The translations under genes were made by a program, and so were the position numbers. DNA of 64,000 nucleotides from positions 248,001 to 312,000 of the forward strand of contig NZ_CP039393.1 of assembly GCF_004803695.1 (NCBI RefSeq), written 5' to 3'. This stretch comes from Muribaculum gordoncarteri (lineage in GTDB: Bacteria; Bacteroidota; Bacteroidia; Bacteroidales; Muribaculaceae). The notes below the pieces were generated by a model. That model was not told the origin of the DNA and searched no databases. It saw only the letters and a list, made by a program, of their open reading frames with translations. Shown in pieces: positions 24,484-34,174 of the stretch. Numbering within the stretch: position 1 is the stretch's first letter; the number at the start of each line of letters is the position of its first letter.

Positions 24484-25623
24484 ATGGCACTTGAACATTT
24501 ACAGATATATTGGTGGCTTATCATCTCAGTGCTGGGTGCGCTGTTGGTATTCCTGCTTTTCGTGCAGGGAGGGCAGTCGATGCTTCTCGACACCCGTAAC
24601 GCCATGGATCGTACACTCATGGTAAACTCGCTCGGGCGCAAGTGGGAGCTGACATTCACCACGCTTGTGGTGTTTGGCGGCGCATTCTTCGCTTCGTTCC
24701 CGCTCTTCTACAGCACCAGCTTCGGCGGTGCCTACTGGTTGTGGATGCTCATCCTGTTCAGCTTCGTGGGACAGGCCGTCAGCTATCAGTACCGTCGCAA
24801 GAGCGGTAACATCTACGGCACGCGCTTCTACGACTGGCTGCTGTTTATCAACGGCTGTGTGGGTTGCTTCCTTCTCGGCGTGGCTGTGTCGATGTTCTTC
24901 TTCGGCGCAGAGTTTACGGTGCGCATGGGCAACATACTCGATCCCGGTTCGCCCGTCATTTCGCAGTGGGTGCCGTCACATGGCTTTGAGGCCATCTTCA
25001 GCTGGCGCAACTGGATTCTCGGACTGGCCGTGCTGTTCCTCGCCCGCACTCAGGCTTCGTTGTACTTCATGAACAACATCGCCGGCGATGATCGATTCTT
25101 CAACCTCAACAAGCGTCGCGTGCTTGTGAACGGAGTAATATTTGTGGTATTCTTCCTGGCGTTCACAGTGCTCCTGTGGACCTATGACGGATATAACTTC
25201 ACCCCCGACGGCTGGGAACGGCTTAAGGGCAAGTATTTCTACAACTACATCGAGATGTGGTGGTGCATAGTGCTGTGGCTCATCGGAGTCGTAATGGTGC
25301 TCTACGGAGTGCTTAAATCGGCTTTTGCCAAGCACTACACCAAGGGTATATGGTGGTCGGGCATCGGTACGGTGCTTGTGGTGCTCACTCTTTTCTGGGT
25401 GGCCGGATACAACAACTCCGCCTACTATCCTTCGCTCATCGACCCGGCAAGCTCGCTGACAATCAACAACAGCTCGTCGACCGAATTCACCCTCACGGTA
25501 ATGAGTTTCGTGTCGATACTTGTGCCGTTTGTCCTCGCCTACATCTGGTACGTGTGGTACAAAATGGACCATAAGCCCATCACTCCCTCCGAAATGGAAG
25601 GTGACGGCGAGCACGTATATTGA
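24484..25623 (+). CDS. cydB: Cytochrome bd quinol oxidase subunit II
   Basis: 379 residues with about nine membrane segments. N-terminal YWWLIISVLGALLVFLLFVQ and GGQSML are typical of CydB in Bacteroidetes, as are NSLGRKWELTFTTLVVFGGAFFASFPLFYS and the C-terminal LTVMSFVSILVPFVLAYIWY. It forms the heterodimer with CydA and stabilises the heme-bearing core. It is the last gene of the operon; yigZ has its own promoter. Confidence 0.95.
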   Translation: MALEHLQIYWWLIISVLGALLVFLLFVQGGQSMLLDTRNAMDRTLMVNSLGRKWELTFTTLVVFGGAFFASFPLFYSTSFGGAYWLWMLILFSFVGQAVSYQYRRKSGNIYGTRFYDWLLFINGCVGCFLLGVAVSMFFFGAEFTVRMGNILDPGSPVISQWVPSHGFEAIFSWRNWILGLAVLFLARTQASLYFMNNIAGDDRFFNLNKRRVLVNGVIFVVFFLAFTVLLWTYDGYNFTPDGWERLKGKYFYNYIEMWWCIVLWLIGVVMVLYGVLKSAFAKHYTKGIWWSGIGTVLVVLTLFWVAGYNNSAYYPSLIDPASSLTINNSSSTEFTLTVMSFVSILVPFVLAYIWYVWYKMDHKPITPSEMEGDGEHVY

Positions 25624-25632
25624 TCATTAACA

Positions 25633-25687
25633 TTTGTAACCTACGCCCATAATCCCTAACTTTGTAAAAAAGTCAAGGATTATGGGC
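25633..25687 (+). promoter_or_regulatory. yigZ promoter with an 11-bp inverted repeat spanning -7 box and start codon
   Basis: TTTG 25633-25636, 20-bp spacer, TAACTTTG 25657-25664. A perfect inverted repeat GCCCATAATCC (25645-25655) with its complement at 25677-25687 brackets the -7 box, and its right arm contains the ATG at 25682. Because the left arm lies upstream of the likely transcript start, this looks like a DNA operator more than an RNA hairpin. Confidence 0.65.
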
Positions 25688-26287
25688 GATACTTTTTATA
25701 CTCTTGAATCTCCGGCCGAAGGGTGGTACAAGGAGAAGATGAGCAAGTTCCTGGCCTTTGCCGTTCCGGTTACGACGGCTGAGGAGGCCAAGGATGTGAT
25801 TGTGCAGTATCAGAAGAAGTATCACGACGCCCGTCATGTGTGCTGGGCCTACATGATAGGTGCCGCACGCGAGGAGTTTCAGAGCAACGACAACGGAGAG
25901 CCGTCGGGGACGGCCGGCAAGCCCATACTCGGTCAGATAAATTCGTTTAACCTCACCAATATCGTAATAGTGGTGGTGCGTTACTTCGGTGGCATAAAGC
26001 TCGGCACAAGCGGCCTTATCGTGGCATATCGCGAAGCTGCCCGCGAGGCTATAACGGCAGGCACCATAATCGAGTGCCACGAGCAGCGGGTGATAAACTT
26101 TGTGTTTCCCTATCTCGCCATGAACGATGTGATGCGGGTAGTGAAAAATCCCGAGGTCAAGATACTCGAGCAGGCATTTGACAATGCTTGCCGGATGAGC
26201 ATAAGAATACGCGCCGACCATGCCGGGGCATTGTCAGCGCGTTTACTTGATATCGACGGCGTAACGCTGTCGGATGATGATGCGTGA
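25682..26287 (+). CDS. yigZ: YigZ/IMPACT family protein
   Basis: 201 residues. UPF0029 N-domain with KFLAFAVPV, HDARHVCWAYMIG, the conserved NDNGEPSGTAGKPIL, and VVVRYFGGIKLGTSGLIVAYREAA; then a shorter ferredoxin-like C-domain. The family is ancient and conserved; in E. coli it is linked to translation or stress handling, but no reaction is established. It is convergent with queA, with 7 bp between the two stops. Confidence 0.92.
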   Translation: MGDTFYTLESPAEGWYKEKMSKFLAFAVPVTTAEEAKDVIVQYQKKYHDARHVCWAYMIGAAREEFQSNDNGEPSGTAGKPILGQINSFNLTNIVIVVVRYFGGIKLGTSGLIVAYREAAREAITAGTIIECHEQRVINFVFPYLAMNDVMRVVKNPEVKILEQAFDNACRMSIRIRADHAGALSARLLDIDGVTLSDDDA

Positions 26288-26294
26288 GTGATTG

Positions 26295-27344
26295 TCAGAT
26301 AATCAGCATTGCGTCACCGTAGGCTCCGAAGCGATACTTCTCCTTTACAGCCACTTCATAGGCGTGCATCACGAGGTCGTAACCTCCAAATGCGGTAACC
26401 ATCATAAGCATGGTCGAGTAGGGCATGTGGAAGTTGCTTACAAGCGATGTGGCTACGGTGAAATCGTAGGGCGGGAAGATGAACTTGTTGGTCCAGCCGG
26501 TGAATGTCTTCATGTGGCCGCCCATGCTCACTGCGGTTTCTATTCCGCGAAGCACCGAAGTGCCTACGGCGCACACCTGCTTGTTGTCGTCCTTGGCCTT
26601 GTTTACCATATCGACAAGTTCGGGAGTCACTTCCATCTCCTCGGAGTCCATGCGATGCTTTGTGAGGTCCTCGACATCGATCTCGCGATAGTTGCCAAGA
26701 CCCGAGTGCACGGTGAGGAATCCAGTTTCGATGCCTTTTATCTCCATGCGCTTCATCAGTTCGCGGCTGAAGTGCAATCCTGCGGCAGGAGCCACTACGG
26801 CACCCTCCTTGGCTGCGAATATGCACTGATAGCGCTCGGCATCGGCGGGAACGGGTTCGCGCTTGATATAGGGGGGCAGGGGAGTCTGTCCGAGCTTGTA
26901 CAGGGCATCCTTGAACTCCTCATGGCTTCCGTCGTAGAGGAATCGGAGAGTGCGGCCGCGTGAGGTGGTGTTGTCGATAACCTCGGCCACCATCGACTCG
27001 TCGTCGCCGAAGTAGAGCTTATTTCCGATGCGAATCTTGCGTGCAGGCTCTACGAGAACATCCCATAGCTTGTTTTCCTCGTTGAGCTCACGCAAAAGGA
27101 ATACTTCAATTTTTGCTCCGGTCTTTTCCTTGTTTCCGTACAATCGAGCCGGAAACACCATGGTGTCGTTGAGGATGAACACATCACCGTCGCCGAAATA
27201 GTTGATTATTTCCTTGAATGTGTGATGTCCGATTTCACCGGTCTTACGGTTTACAACCATGAGTCGTGACTCGTCGCGCACGGCGCAGGGCTCTGTAGCG
27301 ATGAGCTCCTCGGGAAGCTTAAATTTGAATTGAGAAAGTTTCAT
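26295..27344 (-). CDS. queA: tRNA preQ1(34) S-adenosylmethionine ribosyltransferase-isomerase
   Basis: 349 residues. Transfers the ribosyl part of SAM to preQ1 in tRNA to form epoxyqueuosine. Family signatures are [74 protein letters not shown] and [10 protein letters not shown]. Normal full length. Last gene of the ftsX-to-queA run. Confidence 0.96.
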   Translation of the reverse strand: MKLSQFKFKLPEELIATEPCAVRDESRLMVVNRKTGEIGHHTFKEIINYFGDGDVFILNDTMVFPARLYGNKEKTGAKIEVFLLRELNEENKLWDVLVEPARKIRIGNKLYFGDDESMVAEVIDNTTSRGRTLRFLYDGSHEEFKDALYKLGQTPLPPYIKREPVPADAERYQCIFAAKEGAVVAPAAGLHFSRELMKRMEIKGIETGFLTVHSGLGNYREIDVEDLTKHRMDSEEMEVTPELVDMVNKAKDDNKQVCAVGTSVLRGIETAVSMGGHMKTFTGWTNKFIFPPYDFTVATSLVSNFHMPYSTMLMMVTAFGGYDLVMHAYEVAVKEKYRFGAYGDAMLII

Positions 27345-27389
27345 ATATACCTTTTTTGGAGAAATTATCGTAGTTAATAGTTGGGGCGG

Positions 27390-28112
27390 TTATTTCCGCT
27401 GTGTGTCGTCGTCTTCGGGCATCTCGATGTCGATTACCTGAAGAATCTCTATCGCCTTGTCAAGCGGCAGGCAATCCTCGACCTTTATGTCGCCCACTCT
27501 TGTACGGCGCAGTGCCGTGAGGTGTCCGCCCGAGCCGAGAGCCCTGCCGATGTCGCGTGCAAGTGCCCTGATGTAGGTGCCTTTGCTGCACACGACTCTG
27601 ACAACGATGCTTTCGGGTGAAAATTCAAGCAGCTCAATCTCGTCGATTACGAGTGTCTTGGGCTTTATGTCGACATCGCCGCCCTTGCGTGCTATATCGT
27701 AGGCTCGCTGGCCTGATATCTTGCAAGCCGAGAAGGCCGGCGGTACCTGCTCTATAGCCCCCTTGAACTGCGAGAGAACCGACTCGACGAGCTCGCGCGT
27801 GATGTGCTCCACGGGGTAGCGGGCGTCGATCTCGGTTTCGAGGTCAAATGAGGGTGTGGTGGCACCGAGAGCTATAGTGGCAACATACTCCTTGGTGTGG
27901 GCCTGGAGGGTGTCTATAAGCTTGGTCGCCTTTCCGGTGCAGATGGCCATGACTCCTGTAGCGAGCGGGTCGAGCGTACCGGCGTGACCCACCTTCAGGC
28001 GTTTCATCCTCATGCGTCGCAAAAGGGTGCCGCGCACACGCTTCACGACATCAAACGAGGTCCACTTATAGGGCTTGTCGATATAGAGTACTTCTCCGTC
28101 GATAAAATTCAT
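27390..28112 (-). CDS. truB: tRNA pseudouridine(55) synthase
   Basis: 240 residues. Makes pseudouridine at position 55 of the tRNA T-loop. The catalytic Asp lies in VGHAGTLDPLATGVM. Also seen: EVLYIDKPYKWTSFDVV, PPAFSACKISGQRAYDIARKG and KGTYIRALARDIGRALG. The length is at the short end, without the extra C-terminal PUA domain, as usual in Bacteroidetes. It starts 4 bp after uppP ends. Confidence 0.95.
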   Translation of the reverse strand: MNFIDGEVLYIDKPYKWTSFDVVKRVRGTLLRRMRMKRLKVGHAGTLDPLATGVMAICTGKATKLIDTLQAHTKEYVATIALGATTPSFDLETEIDARYPVEHITRELVESVLSQFKGAIEQVPPAFSACKISGQRAYDIARKGGDVDIKPKTLVIDEIELLEFSPESIVVRVVCSKGTYIRALARDIGRALGSGGHLTALRRTRVGDIKVEDCLPLDKAIEILQVIDIEMPEDDDTQRK

Positions 28113-28116
28113 AGGC

Positions 28117-28947
28117 TTACCAACAGATGCAGATTATACCCATGATGACGCAGTAGACGGCAAACCACACGAGTTTTCCCTTCTTGACGATGTTGAGCAT
28201 CCACTTGCAGGCAAGGCAGCCTACGACGAATGAGGCGATGAAGCCTATCGTGAGGGGAAGCATCCCGACACTGCCCGATGCCGAGGGCTCGGAAAGCATG
28301 TCCTTTATGTTGAGCAATGTTTCGCCAAGGATGGGGATTATGACCATCAGGAACGAGAATGAAGCTACTTTTTCACGCTTGTCGCCGAGGAGTATACCTG
28401 TGGCGATGGTGGTGCCTGAGCGGCTGAGGCCGGGAAGAACGGCGATAGACTGCGCTATACCGATGACGAATGCATCGAGCCAGGTGATGTCGCGCGGGCG
28501 ATATACACGGCCCGTGAGCTTGTTGGTTTCCTCGGGCTTTGTGCGGAAGAAGTAGGCAAATGCCAAAAGTGCTGCCGTTATGCAGAGGCATATTCCCACT
28601 GTGGTGAGATTGCCGCCAAAGAAGCTTTCGACAGTGTCCTTGAAAAACAGGCCTACGATGGCTACCGGAATGCATGAGATGAGGATTTTGCACACGTAGT
28701 AGAAATTGTCGTCACGCTTGATTGTGAAGAAGCTGCGGCATAACGGGAAAAATTCATTCCATAACACAACGAGTGTCGACAGCACGGTAGCGGCATGCAG
28801 CATGACATCAAACTCAAGGATATCCTCATTGGGCAAGTTTATGCCGAGGATTTCACGAAATATCTCAAGATGTCCGCTGGAGCTGATGGGCAGATACTCG
28901 GAGAGTCCCTGCACAATGCCTAAAATGAGGGCGTCAAGCCATTCCAT
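28117..28947 (-). CDS. uppP: Undecaprenyl-diphosphatase
   Basis: 276 residues, about eight membrane segments. Removes a phosphate from undecaprenyl diphosphate so the lipid carrier can be reused for cell-wall and surface-glycan synthesis; it also confers bacitracin tolerance. Active-site motifs are GLSEYLPISSSGHLEI (near residue 15) and the second LPGLSRSGTTIATGIL (near 185). Confidence 0.95.
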   Translation of the reverse strand: MEWLDALILGIVQGLSEYLPISSSGHLEIFREILGINLPNEDILEFDVMLHAATVLSTLVVLWNEFFPLCRSFFTIKRDDNFYYVCKILISCIPVAIVGLFFKDTVESFFGGNLTTVGICLCITAALLAFAYFFRTKPEETNKLTGRVYRPRDITWLDAFVIGIAQSIAVLPGLSRSGTTIATGILLGDKREKVASFSFLMVIIPILGETLLNIKDMLSEPSASGSVGMLPLTIGFIASFVVGCLACKWMLNIVKKGKLVWFAVYCVIMGIICICW

Positions 28948-28986
28948 ATATTATTGATTGTAGATTTACTATGTTAAAGGGGTGAA

Positions 28987-29307
28987 TTATTTGTCGCTTT
29001 CGGCGGCGTCGGCAGCGCTATCCTCTTTTTTGCGCGGACGATATACAATGGCTACGCCCATGAATATGAATCCGAGAAAAGCCATGGTGGGGCCGACCAC
29101 GATGCGACGGGTCGAGAATATGTCGGGATTGAACTCGTCAACGGTTGAGCTGCCGCCGAGCATAAGCAGGAATCCGAGCACGATTATCAGACCGGCAACG
29201 GCCATGAGGATGAAGTTGATCTTTACGAGTGGAAATTGCGAGTAGGATTCGCGCTCGATGCCGTTGTCTTCGACGGCCGGCTTGAAATTGTTATTTGGTT
29301 TTGCCAT
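28987..29307 (-). CDS. DUF3098 membrane protein
   Basis: 106 residues with two predicted membrane helices: FILMAVAGLIIVLGFLLMLG and a second around PTMAFLGFIFMGVAIVY. Flanked by a charged N-terminus and a Ser/Asp/Ala-rich tail. DUF3098 proteins sit between ftsX and uppP in Bacteroidetes. Function unknown; conserved context suggests envelope or division work. Confidence 0.85.
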   Translation of the reverse strand: MAKPNNNFKPAVEDNGIERESYSQFPLVKINFILMAVAGLIIVLGFLLMLGGSSTVDEFNPDIFSTRRIVVGPTMAFLGFIFMGVAIVYRPRKKEDSAADAAESDK

Positions 29308-29335
29308 ATTCTTTATATTTCAGTGTGAGAGTTGT

Positions 29336-30208
29336 TTATCGGAACATGTCGTCATAGTCAAGACGAAGATACTTGTTGGTTGCGAACAGCGCTGCAACTG
29401 CGCATATCACTATTCCTATAACCAGGATTCCGGCGAATACGCATGCAGCTTGGGGCCAGGTAATGGCCGATGCGATGCCTGAGTCTATTCCCTGCAGGTA
29501 ATAGAGTGTACCCGCGAGGATTGCGCTTGCAATCAATGCCGAAATTATGCCGCTCACCACGTTGGCGTTGATGAACGGCCGGCGGATGAACGACCCTGTG
29601 GCTCCTACGAGTTTCATAGTGTGTATGATGAAACGTCGCGAATATACCGTAAGACGCACCGTGTTGTTTATGAGTGCGAATGATATAAAGAGCAGCGCGC
29701 AGGTTATTATTATGAGAATCAGTGAAATCGAGTTGATGTTGCGGTTGATGGAGTCGACAAGCTCGGTGTGTACGTTCACCTCCTGAACGTAGGGGAGCGA
29801 CTTCAACGGGGCGATGATCTTGTTGATGGAGTCGGAACTTGCATAGTCGGCTTTAACCTTGACTTCGAGCTCGCCGCTGAAGGGATTTACGCCGAGAACA
29901 TCCATGAGATTTTCGCCTGTTTCCTCCTCCCAGTGCATGAGTGCGTCGTCCTTGGAATAGTATCGCACGCTTGCCGTATAGGGCGCTGCGGTCCATCGGC
30001 TTTTGAGCTGATTGACTTCGGCATCGGAGGCTGTATCGGTCAATACGATGTCAAACCCGATGTTTTCCTTTATATTCCGGGTTATGGAGTGTGCGGCTAT
30101 TCCGAGCATGGCTATTATGCCGAGCAACAACAACACAAGGGCCACACTGATTGTGGCTGTAATCTGGGCAGAGAATGTAGATATGCCTTTATTCGGTCTT
30201 TTTTCCAT
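29336..30208 (-). CDS. ftsX: Cell division protein FtsX (ABC permease subunit)
   Basis: 290 residues with four membrane segments: one at the N-terminus (about 15-37), an extracytoplasmic loop (about 45-165) and three at the C-terminus. With FtsE, FtsX activates septal cell-wall hydrolases. Seen: VRYYSKDDALMHWEEETGEN in the loop, and LVGATGSFIRRPFINANVVSGIISALIAS, the permease coupling segment. No ftsE is adjacent. First gene of a minus-strand run with its own promoter. Confidence 0.9.
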   Translation of the reverse strand: MEKRPNKGISTFSAQITATISVALVLLLLGIIAMLGIAAHSITRNIKENIGFDIVLTDTASDAEVNQLKSRWTAAPYTASVRYYSKDDALMHWEEETGENLMDVLGVNPFSGELEVKVKADYASSDSINKIIAPLKSLPYVQEVNVHTELVDSINRNINSISLILIIITCALLFISFALINNTVRLTVYSRRFIIHTMKLVGATGSFIRRPFINANVVSGIISALIASAILAGTLYYLQGIDSGIASAITWPQAACVFAGILVIGIVICAVAALFATNKYLRLDYDDMFR

Positions 30209-30247
30209 AGAGGGTTGTTAACGGGCACATTTTGCCCAAAAGACTTA

Positions 30248-30278
30248 CAAAGTTAATATATAAAACCCCCGTTGTCAA
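30248..30278 (-). promoter_or_regulatory. Promoter of the ftsX-uppP-truB-queA run
   Basis: Minus strand: -7 box TAACTTTG at 30255-30248 and a CTTG-like -33 box at 30278-30275, spacing 19. Confidence 0.6.
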
Positions 30279-30296
30279 GTGATTGAAGTAAAAAAA

Positions 30297-30336
30297 TATT
30301 GGCCGCAAAAACCATTGCAGGTTAATGCGGCCAATA
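30297..30336 (-). terminator. Terminator of the CoA-transferase gene
   Basis: Perfect 11-bp stem TATTGGCCGCA (30297-30307) with its complement at 30326-30336, followed on the minus strand by a run of seven T. Confidence 0.85.
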
Positions 30337-30356
30337 AATATCTGTGAATAAGTTGA

Positions 30357-31850
30357 TTATGCGAATTTAGCCCAGTCGGTCTTTCGCATGTCTCCTTCGC
30401 TGGCAAATGTGGTGTGGAATGCGAGTGCGGCGTTGAGCGAGTGGGGTGTCTGACCTCCCTTGCCCATGCGCAGGTAGTCCCAAAGGAGTTCCTTGTAGTC
30501 GGGATTTACGCAATTCTCGATGATTGTTTCGGCACGCTGTACGGGATCCTTTCCGCGCAGGTCGGCTACGCCCTGATCGGTGATAAGAACATCGACCGAG
30601 TGCTCGCTGTGGTCGAGGTGAGAAACCATGGGGACGATTGTCGAGATAAGACCACCCTTGGCAACTGACGGACAGCTGAATATCGAGATGTAGGCGTTGC
30701 GGGTGAAGTCGCCCGAACCACCGATTCCGTTCATCATCTTGGTTCCTACAACGTGGGTTGAGTTGATGTTTCCGAAGATGTCGGCTTCAAGTGCGGTGTT
30801 CATAGTGATGACACCGAGTCGGCGTACAATTTCGGGGCTGTTGGATATCTCTCCCGGACGGATGAGAATCTTGTCGCGGAAGAAGTCGATGTTGTTGAAC
30901 ACCTCGGCCATCTTTGCATCGGAGAATGTGAGCGAGCAGGTTGAGGCGAAGCGGCATTTTCCGTGTTCCATGAGGTCGACAACTGCGTCCTGGATAACTT
31001 CGGTGTACATGTCGAATGCGGGAACCTCGTTGGATTCACCAAGGCCGAAAAGCACGGCGTTGGCCACATTGCCTACACCGCTCTGCAGGGGCAGGAACGA
31101 AGGAGGTATTGCTCCGCGGCGAAGTTCGTGGATGAGGAAGTTGCACACGTTGTTACCTATCATCTGAGTGGTTTCGTCAAGCGGTGAGAAACCGTGAACG
31201 CCGTCGGTGAGGTTGGTGCGTACGACTCCGACAATCTTTGCGGGGTCTACCTTCAGCAAAGTAGTACCGATGCGGTCGCTGGGCTTGTAGATGGGTATTT
31301 CGCGACGATAGGGAGGATCGAGCGGCATATATATGTCATGAAGGCCTTCGATTGTTTCGGGAATTGCCTCGTTGAGCTCAATGATGATCTTCTTAGCAAG
31401 ATGGGCTACTGTGGGTGACATTCCCACGCCGGTGCCGAGAAGAATCTCTCCGTTGTCGCTTACGCGGGCGGCTTCAATTATGGCAACATCGATGTCGCCG
31501 AATGTTCCGTAACGCACCTTTTGTGCAAGCTCCGACAGGTGAAGGTCGAAGTAGTGGGCGTCATGAGTGTTGATGCGCTTGCGCAAGTCGGGGCAGCTCT
31601 GATAGGGTGTGCGAGTGCCAATGGCATTTGCGCGTGCAAGGGCACCATCGACATGGTCGTTGGTTGATGCTCCCGAGAAAATGTTTACCTTGAAGGGACG
31701 ACCTTCGGCATGCTCTTTTTCGGCCTTGGCTGCAAGCGCCTCGGTGACTACTTTGGGGGTACCGGCGGCAGTGAAGCCTGAGAGTCCAATGTTGTCGCCG
31801 TTCTTGATAATGTCGGCGGCTTCCTGAGGGGTGAGAATGGGAAATGCCAT
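30357..31850 (-). CDS. Acetyl-CoA hydrolase/transferase family protein (succinate/acetate CoA-transferase type)
   Basis: 497 residues from the ATG at 31850 (MAFPILTPQEAADIIKNGDN). An upstream in-frame start at 31967 adds 39 basic residues and is unlikely. Family features are GLSGFTAAGTPKVV, GASTNDHVDGALA, the glycine-rich LPLQSGVGNVANAVLFGLGE with the catalytic Glu region, and GIGGSGDFTRNAYISIFSCPS. These enzymes move CoA between acetate and succinate or propionate, fitting succinate/propionate fermentation of gut Bacteroidales; substrate preference cannot be read. Monocistronic, with a clear terminator. Confidence 0.9.
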   Translation of the reverse strand: MAFPILTPQEAADIIKNGDNIGLSGFTAAGTPKVVTEALAAKAEKEHAEGRPFKVNIFSGASTNDHVDGALARANAIGTRTPYQSCPDLRKRINTHDAHYFDLHLSELAQKVRYGTFGDIDVAIIEAARVSDNGEILLGTGVGMSPTVAHLAKKIIIELNEAIPETIEGLHDIYMPLDPPYRREIPIYKPSDRIGTTLLKVDPAKIVGVVRTNLTDGVHGFSPLDETTQMIGNNVCNFLIHELRRGAIPPSFLPLQSGVGNVANAVLFGLGESNEVPAFDMYTEVIQDAVVDLMEHGKCRFASTCSLTFSDAKMAEVFNNIDFFRDKILIRPGEISNSPEIVRRLGVITMNTALEADIFGNINSTHVVGTKMMNGIGGSGDFTRNAYISIFSCPSVAKGGLISTIVPMVSHLDHSEHSVDVLITDQGVADLRGKDPVQRAETIIENCVNPDYKELLWDYLRMGKGGQTPHSLNAALAFHTTFASEGDMRKTDWAKFA

Positions 31851-31931
31851 AATCTTGTGACGATAATTGATTATATATATGATTTTAAGAAAAATACATG
31901 GTAGATTACGCTTATATCGGAAGCCTGCGGC

Positions 31932-31962
31932 TTGACGGTTTCGGCGGATTTTCGTATTTTTG
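31932..31962 (+). promoter_or_regulatory. Promoter of miaB
   Basis: TTG at 31932-31934, 20-bp spacer, TATTTTTG at 31955-31962. About 75 bp before the miaB start. Confidence 0.55.
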
Positions 31963-32037
31963 CACAAAATTAGCTAAAACTCTCCTACTATCAAAATTTT
32001 TTCGCATCAGCCGCCGATGTAAGGCAAGGCCGATGCC

Positions 32038-33411
32038 ATGAATATAAAGAAGATGATGAAACAGAATGATAACGGATCGGCGCATTCAGAGAAGCGCCTC
32101 TATATAGAAACCTACGGATGCCAGATGAACGTAGCCGACAGCGAAGTAGTGGCCGCGGTGATGGATACCGTGGGATATGTGATGACCGACGACATAGACA
32201 AGGCCGACGCGGTGTTGCTCAATACCTGCTCGATACGTGACAATGCCGAGCAGAAGATACACTCACGCCTGCAATATCTTGCGTCACTGAAGCGTAAGCG
32301 TCACGGACGCTTGACGGTGGGCGTTATAGGCTGCATGGCCGAGCGCGTTAAGGATGACCTTATTGAAAACCACGGAGTGGATCTTGTGGCGGGCCCGGAT
32401 TCCTATCTCGACCTGCCTGCGCTGTTTGCATCGGTGGAGTCGGGTGAGAAGGCTATAAATGTAGAACTTTCCACAACCGAAACCTACCGTGACATAATAC
32501 CGATGAAGATTACCGGCAACCGAGTGTCGGGCTTCATCAGCATCATGCGCGGATGCAACAACTTCTGCTCCTACTGCATAGTGCCCTATACCCGAGGCCG
32601 TGAGCGCAGCCGCGAGGCTGAAAGCATATTGCGCGAATTGGCCGATTTGCGTGAACGCGGATTCAAGGAGGTGACGCTGCTTGGCCAGAATGTGAATTCC
32701 TACAACTATACAGGCCCTGACGGCGTTACGGTAGACTTTGCCGCATTGCTCGCAATGGTGGCCGAGGCCGCTCCCGATATGCGAGTGCGATTTACAACGA
32801 GTCATCCCAAGGATATGAGCGATGAGATAATCGCCACGATGGACCGTTACCCCAATATATGCAAGCACATACATCTGCCTGTACAATCGGGCTCCAATGC
32901 CGTGCTGAAGAGCATGAACCGAAAGTACACGCGTGAATGGTATCTTGATCGCATAGCGGCCATTCGTCGTGCTATGCCCGATTGCGGAATATCCACCGAC
33001 CTGTTCACGGGATTTCATGACGAGAGCGAGGCCGACTTCGAGATGACGCTTGACTTGATGCGTGAGGTGGGATTTGATTCGTCGTTCATGTTCAAGTACT
33101 CGGAGCGTCCCGGAACGCTTGCGTCGAAGGTTATGTCCGACAATGTGCCCGAAGATGTGAAAATCGACCGCCTTAACCGCATGATAGCTCTACAGAACGA
33201 ATTGTCGGCTGCTTCCAACCGCCGTGATGTGGGACGGACTTTTGATGTGCTCGTCGAGGGCGTGTCGAAACGCTCCAAGGAGCAGATGGTGGGCCGCAAC
33301 CAGCAGAACAAGACTTGTGTGTTCCCTCGTGGCACATTCCGTATCGGCGACACCGTAAAAGTAAAGGTAGTCGACTCATCATCGGCTACCTTGATATGTG
33401 AATTGGCCTGA
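32038..33411 (+). CDS. miaB: tRNA-2-methylthio-N6-dimethylallyladenosine synthase
   Basis: 457 residues. Radical-SAM methylthiotransferase acting on i6A37 of tRNA. Three domains: an N-terminal cluster-binding domain (IETYGCQMNVADSE, LLNTCSIRDNAEQK, GCMAERV), a radical SAM core with RGCNNFCSYCIVPYTRGRE, and a C-terminal TRAM domain (about 385-457). ATG 32038 gives a slightly long N-terminus; ATG 32053 or 32056 are alternatives. Its terminator hairpin overlaps the stop codon. Confidence 0.96.
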   Translation: MNIKKMMKQNDNGSAHSEKRLYIETYGCQMNVADSEVVAAVMDTVGYVMTDDIDKADAVLLNTCSIRDNAEQKIHSRLQYLASLKRKRHGRLTVGVIGCMAERVKDDLIENHGVDLVAGPDSYLDLPALFASVESGEKAINVELSTTETYRDIIPMKITGNRVSGFISIMRGCNNFCSYCIVPYTRGRERSREAESILRELADLRERGFKEVTLLGQNVNSYNYTGPDGVTVDFAALLAMVAEAAPDMRVRFTTSHPKDMSDEIIATMDRYPNICKHIHLPVQSGSNAVLKSMNRKYTREWYLDRIAAIRRAMPDCGISTDLFTGFHDESEADFEMTLDLMREVGFDSSFMFKYSERPGTLASKVMSDNVPEDVKIDRLNRMIALQNELSAASNRRDVGRTFDVLVEGVSKRSKEQMVGRNQQNKTCVFPRGTFRIGDTVKVKVVDSSSATLICELA

Positions 33412-33434
33412 CGCTTTTGTCGTCAGGCTTTTAT
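33406..33434. terminator. Terminator overlapping the miaB stop codon
   Basis: GCCTGACG (33406-33413) pairs with CGTCAGGC (33421-33428), then TTTTATT. The tail also reads into the converging regulator gene, whose stop is at 33431. Confidence 0.8.
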
Positions 33435-34117
33435 TCGGCTGCTGTGTTCAGTATGTCGAGCAGGCTGTCGCGTGAATTGATGCGGATTTCATTGTTGTTG
33501 TATTCGATTATTCCGCGATTGCGCATGCTCTCGAGTGTGGCGAGGAATGATGTGCGCTGTACTCCGAAAAGTGAGTAAAGGTCGCGCTGACGGCATGTCA
33601 ACGCTATGTCGGTTCCTCCACGCTGTGTTAGCGAAATTATCCAGAATGCAATTCGTTCCTCAAGGCTACCGGTTGTGATGGCCAGAATGCCGTCGACTGC
33701 CTTTTGGGCGTTCTTCGACAATATGTTCAGGAAGTTGAACAGGAATATCTCGTCGGTGTTTAGTATCTTTATGTAGTCGCTCTTGGATATCTGAAGTATT
33801 CCGGTGGCTTCGATGGCTTCGGCCGTACACGGATAGAATGGAGCGCGGCCAAACAGGAATTCCGGTGCTATTACATTGGGCGCTTCAAGTGTCTGCGATA
33901 CCTTGAAGCGGTCGTCTGAATTGGCTATAGTGAGTCGGGCTTTTCCTGAAATGATGAACTTTATATGCGTGCATTGGTCCCCCGCATTGAGTATTATCTC
34001 ATTGGGGAGATATTTTAGAAAGTGAAACTTGGCCATGCCAACTATCTCCGATATTTTTTCATGGCTGACTCCCTTGAATAGCGGGAGCCCCATTAATATC
34101 TCGTACATGCTGTCCAT
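33431..34117 (-). CDS. Crp/Fnr family transcriptional regulator
   Basis: 228 residues. An N-terminal cyclic-nucleotide-binding fold (about 10-125: IILNAGDQCTHIKFIISGKARLTI) and a C-terminal winged helix (LTCRQRDLYSLFGVQRTSFLATLESMRNRGIIEYNNNEIRI). No Cys cluster of the Fnr type is seen, so it is not an oxygen-sensing FeS protein. The effector is unknown. The recognition helix differs from canonical CRP. It lies 57 bp downstream of the BASS transporter gene on the same strand and may control it. Confidence 0.88.
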   Translation of the reverse strand: MDSMYEILMGLPLFKGVSHEKISEIVGMAKFHFLKYLPNEIILNAGDQCTHIKFIISGKARLTIANSDDRFKVSQTLEAPNVIAPEFLFGRAPFYPCTAEAIEATGILQISKSDYIKILNTDEIFLFNFLNILSKNAQKAVDGILAITTGSLEERIAFWIISLTQRGGTDIALTCRQRDLYSLFGVQRTSFLATLESMRNRGIIEYNNNEIRINSRDSLLDILNTAAE

Positions 34118-34174
34118 AATGGTTGTATATTAGGTACTATTATTAACATTTGCCGGGGCGTAAAAGTTTTATTT

